Positions 1-7,039 are shown, counted from the stretch's first letter. The stretch: 7,327 nucleotides of DNA from DASPKS01 sp035628035 (GCA_035628035.1 DASPKS010000034.1:1-7327), one strand, 5' to 3'. Program-made: numbers and translations. The notes: generated by a model from the letters alone, not told the origin.

Positions 1-500
1 TCGCCGACACCCGTGACCGCATGCCCGAAGTGGCCCTCGACCTCCTCGTTGGGGGAGTGGAGTTCGTGGAGGAGGACCCCGCTCGCACCGGAAAACACGT
101 ACGCCCGCCCGGCCTGGAGCGCGCTGCCGACCCCGCGCTCGGCCCACGCCCCCACGATGAGGTCGGGCACACCGTCGAGGTCCACGTCGCCCGCCCCGTC
201 TGCTGACCACCCGAAGGAGCCATCGGGCCTGCCGTGCGGAGAAGAGAGGGTGTGGACGAGGGCGCCCGTCGGCCCCGAGAACACGTACGCGCGCCCTGCG
301 CGGACGCCGTCAACCAACTCGCGGGAGGCCCCCACGATGAGGTCGCCTACGCCGTCGCCGGTGAGGTCGCCCGTCGAGCCCACGGCGTACCCGAACTGGC
401 CTACCACCTCCTCGTTTGGCGAAGCGAGCGTATAGAATGTCTCTTGGGCGCGGGTCGCCGGGGCGAGCAAAAGGGCACTGAGGGCGTAGAGAAAACGCAT
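1..500 (-). CDS. FG-GAP repeat exported protein, 3' end missing
   Basis: This gene runs off the left edge; 166 complete codons are visible and no stop is seen. Residues 1-19 form a signal peptide (one Arg, a Leu/Ala-rich core, then ATRA before QE), so the product is probably exported. The rest is tandem FG-GAP / integrin-alpha-type propeller repeats of about 60 residues. The two blades visible each carry an FG start (FGYAVG near 36, FGWSAD near 96), a calcium-loop motif (DLTGDGVGDL at 45-54, DVDLDGVPDL at 105-114), then IVGA and GRAYVFSG. A third blade begins at FGHAV near 158. Such proteins bind calcium and usually act at the cell surface in adhesion or as parts of larger secreted proteins; the role here is unknown. 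The ATG at 500 is preferred because it puts the signal peptide at the N-terminus; an in-frame ATG at 536 would add 12 residues. The gene starts 78 bases after the ATP-grasp-SET stop. Confidence 0.9.
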   Translation of the reverse strand, partial: MRFLYALSALLLAPATRAQETFYTLASPNEEVVGQFGYAVGSTGDLTGDGVGDLIVGASRELVDGVRAGRAYVFSGPTGALVHTLSSPHGRPDGSFGWSADGAGDVDLDGVPDLIVGAWAERGVGSALQAGRAYVFSGASGVLLHELHSPNEEVEGHFGHAVTGVG

Positions 501-578
501 GTTGGAGGATACGTCACCCCCTACCCCCTCCGGCATGAGAAGGCGACGAACACCATCCGGACGAGCTCTGTCGCTGGG

Positions 579-2093
579 TCAGCCCGCGCCGCGCTTCGCC
601 CCCTTCAGGGCCACCTTCTTGAGCGGGGCAGGACGGGCGGCCCGCCGCGCGCGGACGTAGTCGGAGACGTGCTTCCCGTACCGGTCCACGAACGGGGCCA
701 GCACGTCGGCGCCGGAGACGACGCCGCGGCACGTGGCGGCCCCGCAGGTACACGCGAAGGCCGGCATCGTCTCGTGGTAGAACGTGGCGTAGTCGAGCGT
801 GACCTCCTCGCCCGGCGCGATGGGCCGCCGCGCGACGACGTCGAGCCCGCTCAGCCACGCATTCGGCTCGCACCCGTGGTTGACCGGGCGCCACGCCTCG
901 GGGTCCTGCTCCCACATCACCCACACCTCCTCGGTGAGCGGCCACGCGTAGCGGGCGAACCAGTCGCGCTCGCGCGGGCCCCACGTAGCGTTCACGTGGC
1001 CGCGCGTGACGAGGGTGTGCGCGCGCTCCTCGAACCGGAGCACGGTCTCCCCCTTCCGGATGCGCGTGGTGGCGACGAGCCCGTAGCCGCGCTCGGGGAG
1101 CCGCCGCACGGCCCACTTCCGCTGACGCCGCCGGTGCCGCGCCAGCGCGGCCTCGACGACCTGATGCGCGAACCCCCGGTGCCCGGCGGGGTCGTTCAAC
1201 AAGATGAGGTCGGCGCTGCCGGGGTCGCTCACGGGGTAGAACACGCCGCAGTTGGCGTTGATCTCGAGGAAGTACGGCACGCCGTCCTGGTCGACGCGGA
1301 CGTCGCAGCGGCCGTAGCCGGCGCCGTTGAGCCCGGCGAAGAGCTTCCGCGCGCCGTCCTGCACGCGCTCGGCGAGCGCGGCGTCGGCGACGGGCGCGGC
1401 CTGGAGGCCGGCGTAGTCCACCCACTTGAGGTCGTAGTGCTTGAACGTCTCGCCGTCGGGGAAGCGGTACTCGATGGGGATGTACGCCGTCGGGGCGGCG
1501 CCCTCATTGGGGTGCTCAGCCACGAGGACCGTCAGCTCCTTCCCCTCGATGAACTCCTCGACGAGCGCGGCGCCGTACCCCTCGATCATCTTCTGCACCT
1601 GCGCGCGGAGCGCCTCGGGCGTCTCCACGCGCGAGTCCCGCGTGAGGCCGACGCTCGCGTAGCTGCTCGGGTGCTTGACGAACATCGGGAACCGGAGCTC
1701 GTCGAGCGCGCGCTCGACGTCCTTCTGCCCGTGGACGTGCACGCCGAGCGGCGAGGCCACGCCCCACGCCTCGCACACCCGCTTCATCGCCTCGCGCGTG
1801 GGCTCGTAGAACGCGCTCGTCGCACCGGTGAACGGGACGTTGAGCCGCTCCAGCGCCATCACCACCTCGATGCCGGGGCTCGTGTCGTCCCACGCGCCGT
1901 CGCAGAGGTTGAAGAACACGTCGTACCCCTCGCGCGCGAGCTGGCCGAGCCGGTGGACGGCCGTCTCCTTCGTGAGGTACACCGTCGTGCACTCGTGCCC
2001 GTCGAGGTAAGGCTCGGGGCTGCACGGCAGCTCGTGCTCGGCGAGGACGGAGCCGGTCTCGTGCGAGTGGTACGTCAGGATGCAGATGCGCAT
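579..2093 (-). CDS. ATP-grasp (D-Ala-D-Ala ligase-like) / SET-domain methyltransferase fusion
   Basis: A 504-residue cytoplasmic protein with two enzyme domains. Residues 1 to about 320 resemble D-Ala-D-Ala ligase ATP-grasp proteins: the N-terminal segment has FNLCDGAWDD and a VPFTGATS stretch, the ATP-binding Lys is in FVKH (K140), EEFIEGKELTV is at 179-189, and the metal-binding part has CDVRVD (D264) and FLEINANCG (E277, N279). The usual ENTxPG proline is Cys282. Residues about 325-440 are a SET domain: GYG (336-338) before RKGE, NHGCEPN (405-411), and GEEVTLDY ending in the expected catalytic Tyr435. A post-SET CxCx4C motif follows (C448, C450, C455), which with C408 would make a zinc site. 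The tail from about 481 is Arg/Lys-rich. Known families predict ATP-driven amide-bond formation and SAM-dependent lysine methylation; the substrates are unknown. The start at 2093 fits the beta-strand RICILTY; an in-frame ATG at 2180 adds 29 residues that do not look like this fold. It is too divergent to be called the housekeeping Ddl. Confidence 0.9.
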   Translation of the reverse strand: MRICILTYHSHETGSVLAEHELPCSPEPYLDGHECTTVYLTKETAVHRLGQLAREGYDVFFNLCDGAWDDTSPGIEVVMALERLNVPFTGATSAFYEPTREAMKRVCEAWGVASPLGVHVHGQKDVERALDELRFPMFVKHPSSYASVGLTRDSRVETPEALRAQVQKMIEGYGAALVEEFIEGKELTVLVAEHPNEGAAPTAYIPIEYRFPDGETFKHYDLKWVDYAGLQAAPVADAALAERVQDGARKLFAGLNGAGYGRCDVRVDQDGVPYFLEINANCGVFYPVSDPGSADLILLNDPAGHRGFAHQVVEAALARHRRRQRKWAVRRLPERGYGLVATTRIRKGETVLRFEERAHTLVTRGHVNATWGPRERDWFARYAWPLTEEVWVMWEQDPEAWRPVNHGCEPNAWLSGLDVVARRPIAPGEEVTLDYATFYHETMPAFACTCGAATCRGVVSGADVLAPFVDRYGKHVSDYVRARRAARPAPLKKVALKGAKRGAG

Positions 2094-2116
2094 CGGCGGG
2101 TGGGTGAGGTGACGTA

Positions 2117-2124
2117 CAAAATTG
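2117..2124 (-). promoter_or_regulatory. Possible -7 promoter element before the ATP-grasp-SET gene
   Basis: The minus strand reads CAATTTTG, one mismatch from the Bacteroidota -7 element TAnnTTTG. It lies in the most AT-rich part of this gap and ends 23 bases before the ATG at 2093. No clear TTG/TTTG -33 box is seen about 20 bases further upstream. If real, it favours the start at 2093 over those at 2144 and 2180. This is a pattern match only. Confidence 0.3.
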
Positions 2125-2179
2125 GCGGAGCATACGGCATTCATCGCGCCATTCCTAGCCCACCCTTTGCATTCCCGCA

Positions 2180-2206
2180 CGACCTCTTCGCGCCACTTCG
2201 AGGTCG
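2180..2206. repeat. Inverted repeat downstream of the NTPase/membrane gene
   Basis: CGACCTC (2180-2186) and GAGGTCG (2200-2206) form a perfect 7-bp stem around a 13-base loop. It begins 26 bases past the stop of the NTPase/membrane gene. No T-run follows on the minus strand, so it is not a standard intrinsic terminator. It could be a weak terminator, an mRNA 3'-end hairpin or a regulator site. Stems of this size also arise by chance in GC-rich DNA. Confidence 0.3.
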
Positions 2207-2232
2207 CGCTGTGTGCGTCCCGCGACCACTAC

Positions 2233-3654
2233 TTACGCGCGACGATGCGAGCCCCTCTTGCCGACCGCGCGGTCGAGCGCTTCGGCCGGTCCCCACCGTC
2301 CTCGTCGGCGGAGCCACGCGGCGATGCGCTTGGGGTCCACGCGCCGCGCGAGCGCGAACACGACGAGCCCGACGGTGGCCGCGCGCACGCCGATCCAGAA
2401 CGCCCGCTCCCACGGCGCCCCCGCCGCGACCACCACCGCCGCGACGAGCACGATGGGCAACCAGAACGACGGACGTGTGAGGTCGCGCAGGGCCCCGCGC
2501 CACGCCTCCCCGCGTGAAGCCGCCCGCTCACGGATGGGCACGCTCCGCACGCCGCGTTCGACGGCCCGCTCGATGCGCGCCGCCACGCGCCGGCGCCGCC
2601 ACGCCCACGCCGTGATCGCCCCCGCGCCGAGCGCGTGCAGCGCCACCCAGCCGGCGACGAGCGCGGCCAGCCCGGGCGCGCCCCACCCCCGCGCCGCCGC
2701 CCAGGCGACGAGGGCGTCGTACGCGCGCAGGAGATCACGCCCCACCAGCAGGTACTGAAGCAAGAACCCCTGGGCGCCGGCCCACGCGCCCGCGAGCGCG
2801 CCGCCGACGAACATCGCGAGGCGGTTCCACCCGAGCGCGCGCACGGCCCCGCTGAACAGCAACCCCTCGACGGTGATGGCGAGCATCGGGCGGAGGCGGT
2901 TGCCGGCGGGCGAGAGCGCCTTGAGACCGGCCGAGACGAACGGCACCCACACCACGCGCGGGCGGTGCGCGAGCCCGTCGCCGGCGTACGCCATCACGAC
3001 GGCCTCGGTCGTCGAGAGGAAAAAGCCGCGGAGCGGCACCTTCCCCGCGTGGAGCGCCGAGCCGACGGTGACCTCGATCCCGCCCGCGCCCGCGCCGTAG
3101 AGCCCGACGCGCGTCCAGTCGTCGTGCTCGGTGCAGAGGGCGCGGAGGCGGTCGTCGGCCTCGGGCGCCGCGGCGTCCACGCGCGCATCGAAGGGGCGGC
3201 CCAGGCGTGCTTCGAGCCCTTCGACCCACTCCTCGCGCGCGGCGATCACGACGACGGCAGGATCGGCGGCGACGATAGCCGGCCACGCGGGGAGATGCCC
3301 GTGGCCTTCGGCCTCTGCCCGCCCGAACTCATCGAGGAGCACGAGGTCGGGTGGGTCCTCGGCCAGTCCCTCGGCCCAGGTCCGGACGCGCGCAGAGGTG
3401 TCCGCGTCGAAGCGGTAGGGCACGCCGGTCTCCGCGCGCGCGGCCTCGTCGCGGAGGGCGAAGGGTGTCGTCTCCCCCGAGGCGATCCATTCGAGGTCGT
3501 ACCGCGCGGCGGGCTTGCCGGACCCGGGTCGCTCGCCCGCGCGGGCGAGGAAGCCGTCTACGCGCTTGCCGCGCGCCTGCGCCCACGCGGCGAGCGCGGC
3601 CAGCCGCGTGGTCTTCCCCGCCCCGACGGCCCCGGTGACGGCGACGAGCAGCAT
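2233..3654 (-). CDS. THEP1/NTPase_1-like P-loop ATPase fused to a multi-spanning membrane domain
   Basis: A 473-residue protein. Residues 1 to about 178 form a P-loop NTPase: Walker A GAVGAGKTT (8-16) and Walker B with acidic residues DLVLLDEFGRAE (103-114). The order and the DEFG after the Walker B strand resemble the NTPase_1/THEP1 nucleoside-triphosphatase family. No ABC signature (LSGGQ) is seen. Residues about 183-351 are hydrophobic with roughly five to six membrane spans (near 183-200, 207-225, 233-247, 257-275, 278-303, 325-351). Their size and Gly/Ala-rich look recall the S (substrate-binding) subunits of ECF vitamin transporters; this is an inference, not a firm match. An Arg-rich loop (352-392) leads to two more spans (about 397-412 and 417-436) and a basic C-terminus. 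The ATG lies 9 bases after the S9 peptidase stop, so the two genes are probably translated from one message. The substrate, and whether the NTPase drives transport, are unknown. Confidence 0.85.
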   Translation of the reverse strand: MLLVAVTGAVGAGKTTRLAALAAWAQARGKRVDGFLARAGERPGSGKPAARYDLEWIASGETTPFALRDEAARAETGVPYRFDADTSARVRTWAEGLAEDPPDLVLLDEFGRAEAEGHGHLPAWPAIVAADPAVVVIAAREEWVEGLEARLGRPFDARVDAAAPEADDRLRALCTEHDDWTRVGLYGAGAGGIEVTVGSALHAGKVPLRGFFLSTTEAVVMAYAGDGLAHRPRVVWVPFVSAGLKALSPAGNRLRPMLAITVEGLLFSGAVRALGWNRLAMFVGGALAGAWAGAQGFLLQYLLVGRDLLRAYDALVAWAAARGWGAPGLAALVAGWVALHALGAGAITAWAWRRRRVAARIERAVERGVRSVPIRERAASRGEAWRGALRDLTRPSFWLPIVLVAAVVVAAGAPWERAFWIGVRAATVGLVVFALARRVDPKRIAAWLRRRGRWGPAEALDRAVGKRGSHRRA

Positions 3655-3663
3655 CCTTTTGTG

Positions 3664-6084
3664 CTACCCCTCGGTCTCGCCGCCGCCGCGCAGCGGCCCC
3701 ACGCTCCGCTCGATCAGCTCCAGCACCCGCTTGTACTCGTCGGCCCACGAGGTCGGCTCGACGAACGCGTGCGGCTCGACGGGGTAGAGCGCGAGCTCCC
3801 AGTCCTCCTTGCGCAGCTCGATGAGCCTTTGCGTGAGGCGGAAGATGTCCTGCGGCTGCACGTTGTCGTCCACGAGCCCGTGGCACATGAGGAGGGGGTC
3901 TTCGAGACCGGCGGCGAACTCGATGGGCGACGACCGCGCGAAGGCGAGCGAGTCGGCGGTGGGGGTGTTGAGGATGTTCGCGGTGTAGGGGTGGTTGTAG
4001 TGCGCCCAGTCGGTCACGGAGCGAAGGGCGGCGCCCCCGCCGAAGTGCTCGGGCTCGGTGAACAGCGCCATCAGCGTGATGAACCCGCCGTAGGAGCCGC
4101 CGTAGATCGCCACGCGCTCGGGCGGGATGCCGAACTCGGCCCCGACGTACTGCGAGGCGTCGACGTAGTCCTGGAGGTCGCGCCCGCCCATGTGGCGGTA
4201 GATCGCCGTGCGCCAGTCGCGGCCGTAGCCGGAGGAGGCGCGGTAGTCGAGGTCGAGCACGAGGTAGCCGCGCTCGGCGAGGAGGTGGTGGAACATGTAC
4301 TCGCGGTAGTAGGTGCTCCACCAGCGGTGCACGTTCTGGAGGTACCCCGCGCCGTGCACGAACAGCACGGCCGCGCCGTTGGGGTTAGCGGGGCGGTAGA
4401 TCCGCGCGGGCACGCGCGCCCCGTCGGAGGCCGGGATCTCGATGAGCTCGGGGGCGCGCCACGGGTACGCCGCCCACGCCTCGGTGGGCGAGGTCGTGAT
4501 CCGCTGTACGTCCGCATTCGGGCGCGCCGCCTGGACGAACACGTCGGGCGGGCGGTTGCCCGTGGAGGTGAGGAGCGCGAGGCGGTCCTCGTCGGGCGCG
4601 AGGACGAAGTCGTGGCGGCCGGCGCCGCTCGTGAGCCGCGTGCGCTCGCCGCCGTCGGCATCCATCCGCCAGACGTGGCGCTCGAAGGGCGAGCCCTCGC
4701 TCGTCAGGAGGAACCACGTCTCCCCATCCTTCGAGAGCACGGCGCTCTCGACTTCGAACGCGCCACTCGTCAGCGGCCCCACCACGCCCGACTCGAGGTC
4801 GGCCGCGTAGAGGTGGCTGAAGCCGGAGCGCTCGCTGTGGAACCAGAACCGCTGGCTATCGGCCATCCAGCCCACGCTCGACTCCCCGCCCCACCACGAG
4901 ATGCCGGGCCCGGCGATCCACGCGTCGTCGCGCTGGCGGTCGAGTACGGTGAGCGCGCCGGTCTCGGGGTTGAGGCGGACGATCCAGCGGTCCTTGTTGT
5001 CGTACGTCCGCACGTCGAGGACGGCGAAGCGGCCGTCGGGGCTCCAGTACGGCCCGAAGGGAATGGGGAGCCGTGAGGAGTCGGCGGTGGCGCCGCGCTC
5101 GCGGGCGTAGTCGGGGGCGTCGTAGTAGCCGGGGAGCGCGGTGAGGTCCACCGTGAACGTGGTGTCGCGCGTGAGGTCCTGCACGTGGAGGACGGGCGAG
5201 ACCCCGGGCGCGCCCACCTTCGCGCGGGCCATGATGTCCTCGGCGTACCCGGACTCCGTGACGTACCCGACGAGCCGCGTCTCCGTCTCCCCCGACGTCG
5301 TCGAGAGCGTGAAGGTGACGAACCGCTCGGTGGGGTCGATGCGGAGCTGCTCGACGGTCTTATCCCCGATGTAGAAAACGGGTGGATAGCCCCGCGCGTC
5401 CTCGTCGCGCTCGCGGGCGGCCTCGCCGAGGGAGTCGCGACGGGCGCGCTCGCGGAGGACGTCGAAGAGGCGGGTCTGCTGGCGCCGGAGGTAGGCATCC
5501 TGCGGGCTCGGCGCGGGGTCGGCCGGGGCCTCGCCGCGCCGGAGATCGGTGAGCTGGCGCGTGGCGCCGGCGGCGAGGTCGAGCGCGAAGAGGGCGTCGC
5601 CCTGACGGTAGACCACGTGGCGGCCATCGGGCGAGAAGCGGGGGTCGGCCTCCGCCGCGCGCGTGGCGGTCAGCCGCGCGAGGCGGTCCTCGTCGAGGTC
5701 GTAGACGTAGAGGTCGCCGTCACGCGCGAAGACGCGTCGTTCGAAGCCGGCGTCGTAGGCGAGGCGGTTGGCGTGCCACCCCTCGAAGCGCGGCGGCAGC
5801 GCGCGGCGCTCGGCGGACGTGACCTGGACGGGTTCCCCGCCGTCGGGGTCGGCGCGGAAGAGGGAGTCGGCGACGAACCGCCCGCGCGGGTTCCAGAGGA
5901 AGTAGACCTCGTCGCGCCCGTCCACCCAGAACACGTCGCTCGGCCAGGCACCGACCCACGTCTTCGGGTCCTGCATGATGCGGTCCACCGTGAGCGGCGC
6001 CGGCCCCGGCGCGATGGGCTGGGCCGAGACCAGTGGACAGGGGAAGGCAGACAGAAGACAGAGAAGCGGGAGACGGCTCGGCAT
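3664..6084 (-). CDS. Secreted S9-family (prolyl oligopeptidase/DPP-like) serine peptidase
   Basis: An 806-residue protein. Residues 1-21 are a signal peptide ending LVSA before Q22, so it acts in the periplasm or outside. The N-terminal two-thirds is a beta-propeller with TolB/PD40-like blades (FSPDG at 150-154, YWSPDG at 346-351). The C-terminal alpha/beta-hydrolase domain (from about 535) has LFVHG near 564, DLDYRASSGYGRDW at 601-614, the nucleophile motif YGGSYGG with Ser654, HGLVDDNV with Asp729, and EPHAF with His762. This is a complete Ser-Asp-His triad in the order and spacing of family S9. Such enzymes remove dipeptides from, or cleave, short peptides, the propeller limiting access. 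A charged Arg/Glu/Asp-rich segment (about 188-230) interrupts the propeller. I could not find the paired-Glu N-terminus-binding motif of true DPP4, so the exact activity (dipeptidyl, acylaminoacyl or oligopeptidase) is open. It likely supplies peptides for nutrition. Confidence 0.95.
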   Translation of the reverse strand: MPSRLPLLCLLSAFPCPLVSAQPIAPGPAPLTVDRIMQDPKTWVGAWPSDVFWVDGRDEVYFLWNPRGRFVADSLFRADPDGGEPVQVTSAERRALPPRFEGWHANRLAYDAGFERRVFARDGDLYVYDLDEDRLARLTATRAAEADPRFSPDGRHVVYRQGDALFALDLAAGATRQLTDLRRGEAPADPAPSPQDAYLRRQQTRLFDVLRERARRDSLGEAARERDEDARGYPPVFYIGDKTVEQLRIDPTERFVTFTLSTTSGETETRLVGYVTESGYAEDIMARAKVGAPGVSPVLHVQDLTRDTTFTVDLTALPGYYDAPDYARERGATADSSRLPIPFGPYWSPDGRFAVLDVRTYDNKDRWIVRLNPETGALTVLDRQRDDAWIAGPGISWWGGESSVGWMADSQRFWFHSERSGFSHLYAADLESGVVGPLTSGAFEVESAVLSKDGETWFLLTSEGSPFERHVWRMDADGGERTRLTSGAGRHDFVLAPDEDRLALLTSTGNRPPDVFVQAARPNADVQRITTSPTEAWAAYPWRAPELIEIPASDGARVPARIYRPANPNGAAVLFVHGAGYLQNVHRWWSTYYREYMFHHLLAERGYLVLDLDYRASSGYGRDWRTAIYRHMGGRDLQDYVDASQYVGAEFGIPPERVAIYGGSYGGFITLMALFTEPEHFGGGAALRSVTDWAHYNHPYTANILNTPTADSLAFARSSPIEFAAGLEDPLLMCHGLVDDNVQPQDIFRLTQRLIELRKEDWELALYPVEPHAFVEPTSWADEYKRVLELIERSVGPLRGGGETEG

Positions 6085-6110
6085 CGACGGAGAGGACAGG
6101 CATCTGTGGG

Positions 6111-6118
6111 CGAAGATA
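6111..6118 (-). promoter_or_regulatory. Possible -7 promoter element before the S9 peptidase
   Basis: The minus strand reads TATCTTCG, one mismatch from the Bacteroidota -7 consensus TAnnTTTG, ending 26 bases before the ATG at 6084. It sits in the 53-base gap after the lipoprotein. The same TATCTTC core occurs at nearly the same distance before the lipoprotein gene. No -33 box is visible. If active, the peptidase has its own promoter even if it is also read from upstream. Confidence 0.35.
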
Positions 6119-6137
6119 GACGCGGCCTGGGTTCGCC

Positions 6138-6893
6138 TCAGTCCTCCAGCGCGATCAGCTCATGCTGCTCCCGTGCGCGATGCGTTTGACCCGGCTCGGG
6201 CTCGAACTCGTACGAGATGACCCGGCGGATGAGGCCGCGCTCGCTCACGTAGTCCGTCATTTCCAGCCCCATGTCCTCCCCGTTCGCGAAGTTCCGCGAG
6301 CGGAGCACGACGCAGCGGAACGTTCCCGCGGGCGTGGCCACGTCGTGGTAACCGGTGACCTCGCGCGTGCTCGACCACCCGTCCTCCTCCCTCTCCCAAT
6401 GCGTCCAGGAATCGCCTACCTCGGCGGGGTAGCGCACCACCACGCGCGGCGGCTCACGCAAGACGATATCCCCCGTCGCTTCGGGCGGCGCCATCCATCC
6501 CAATCCGGCGGCGCTAGGGGATGCCGCGAGCCCGCCGGATCGGAGGACGGGCGCGTTGGCTAGCGCCAAGCTCGGCTCATAGGCGATCTCTTCGAGGGCG
6601 CGGCTGCTCTGGCGGTACCACACGCTCGCCTCGGTGGTGTCGCGGCGGACTACCCACTCCACCAGTCCGCCGAGTCCGCCGACCGTCGCGTTTTCGCCGG
6701 CGATGCGTACCTCGAAGGTATCGCGAGAGACGAACGTGGGCGTCCCGTCCGAGTCGAGCTCGGCGAAGGTGCGCTCATAGCGGAAGGCGGAGCCTGCTTC
6801 GAAGTTGACGCGGCGGAGGAGGCCGTCGTCGGCCGCGGTATCGCAGGCGGCGAGGACGAGGCAGGTGAAAAGCGCAAAGGCGGCGAAGCGCAT
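6138..6893 (-). CDS. Putative lipoprotein of unknown function
   Basis: A 251-residue protein with a lipoprotein signal peptide: MRFAAFALFTC, a hydrophobic core, then the lipobox LAAC with Cys17 as the expected lipidated residue. The residue after the Cys is Asp, which in enterobacteria signals retention in the inner membrane; the rule may not hold in this phylum. The mature part looks beta-rich and soluble with no membrane span. Near 190-200 it has VATPAGTFRCVVLRS, a pattern common in bacterial lipoproteins of the form 'PAGtF.c..v', followed by YVSERGLIRRV. I do not recognise a family or an enzymatic motif. The ATG at 6893 is chosen over a TTG at 6899, which would add two residues, because it starts the signal peptide directly. 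It precedes the S9 peptidase in the same direction, 53 bases apart, so a shared surface or nutrient-related role is possible but unproven. Confidence 0.8.
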   Translation of the reverse strand: MRFAAFALFTCLVLAACDTAADDGLLRRVNFEAGSAFRYERTFAELDSDGTPTFVSRDTFEVRIAGENATVGGLGGLVEWVVRRDTTEASVWYRQSSRALEEIAYEPSLALANAPVLRSGGLAASPSAAGLGWMAPPEATGDIVLREPPRVVVRYPAEVGDSWTHWEREEDGWSSTREVTGYHDVATPAGTFRCVVLRSRNFANGEDMGLEMTDYVSERGLIRRVISYEFEPEPGQTHRAREQHELIALED

Positions 6894-6917
6894 CGGCAAG
6901 CGGCTAGGGGCGGCGCA

Positions 6918-6925
6918 GGAAGATA
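6918..6925 (-). promoter_or_regulatory. Possible -7 promoter element before the lipoprotein gene
   Basis: The minus strand reads TATCTTCC, sharing the TAnnTT part of the Bacteroidota -7 element and the TATCTTC core found before the S9 peptidase. It ends 24 bases before the ATG at 6893, in the 146-base divergent region. No -33 TTTG is apparent. As the first gene of the minus-strand group, this gene needs a promoter in this region, which makes the site plausible. Confidence 0.35.
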
Positions 6926-7039
6926 GGGGGCCTTCTTCCCGGTGCCGGTCCCCTTCCCGATGCCCCGCTGGGCTCGTTTGAATCGCGCGGCCCCTTTCCC
7001 TCGTAAGAGCGCCCGCGCCGCGCGCTCCCCTCCGCTCTC

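Noticed and set aside
94..345. Direct DNA repeats (AACACGTACGC at 94-104 and 280-290; GCCCCCACGATGAGGTCG at 148-165 and 328-345)
   Set aside because: They are 180-186 bases apart and fully explained by the FG-GAP protein blades of about 60 residues; not a CRISPR array or mobile repeat.
501..578. Possible terminator between the ATP-grasp-SET and FG-GAP genes
   Set aside because: No stem followed by a T-run is seen on the minus strand. TATCCTCC at 503-510 looks promoter-like but lies only 2 bases from the ATG.
579..2093. Naming the gene ddl
   Set aside because: Only the N-terminal half is Ddl-like, the ENTxPG-type motif is changed, and a SET domain is attached.
2094..2180. Upstream ATG at 2180 (and 2144) as the start of the ATP-grasp-SET gene
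   Set aside because: The extra 29 residues do not resemble the ATP-grasp N-terminus, and the region has a promoter-like word and part of an inverted repeat. The start at 2093 begins exactly at the first beta-strand.
234..5076. Very long plus-strand open frames (234-2480 and 2635-5076) opposite the minus-strand genes
   Set aside because: They are antisense shadows caused by high GC and lack of stops. Their translations are Arg/Ala/Val/Glu-rich with no domain, while the opposite strand carries clear enzyme motifs over the same bases.
6984..7024. CGCGCGG (6984-6990) and CCGCGCG (7018-7024) inverted repeat in the divergent region
   Set aside because: The stem is pure G/C with a 27-base loop in GC-rich DNA, as expected by chance; no T-run or operator-like symmetry.
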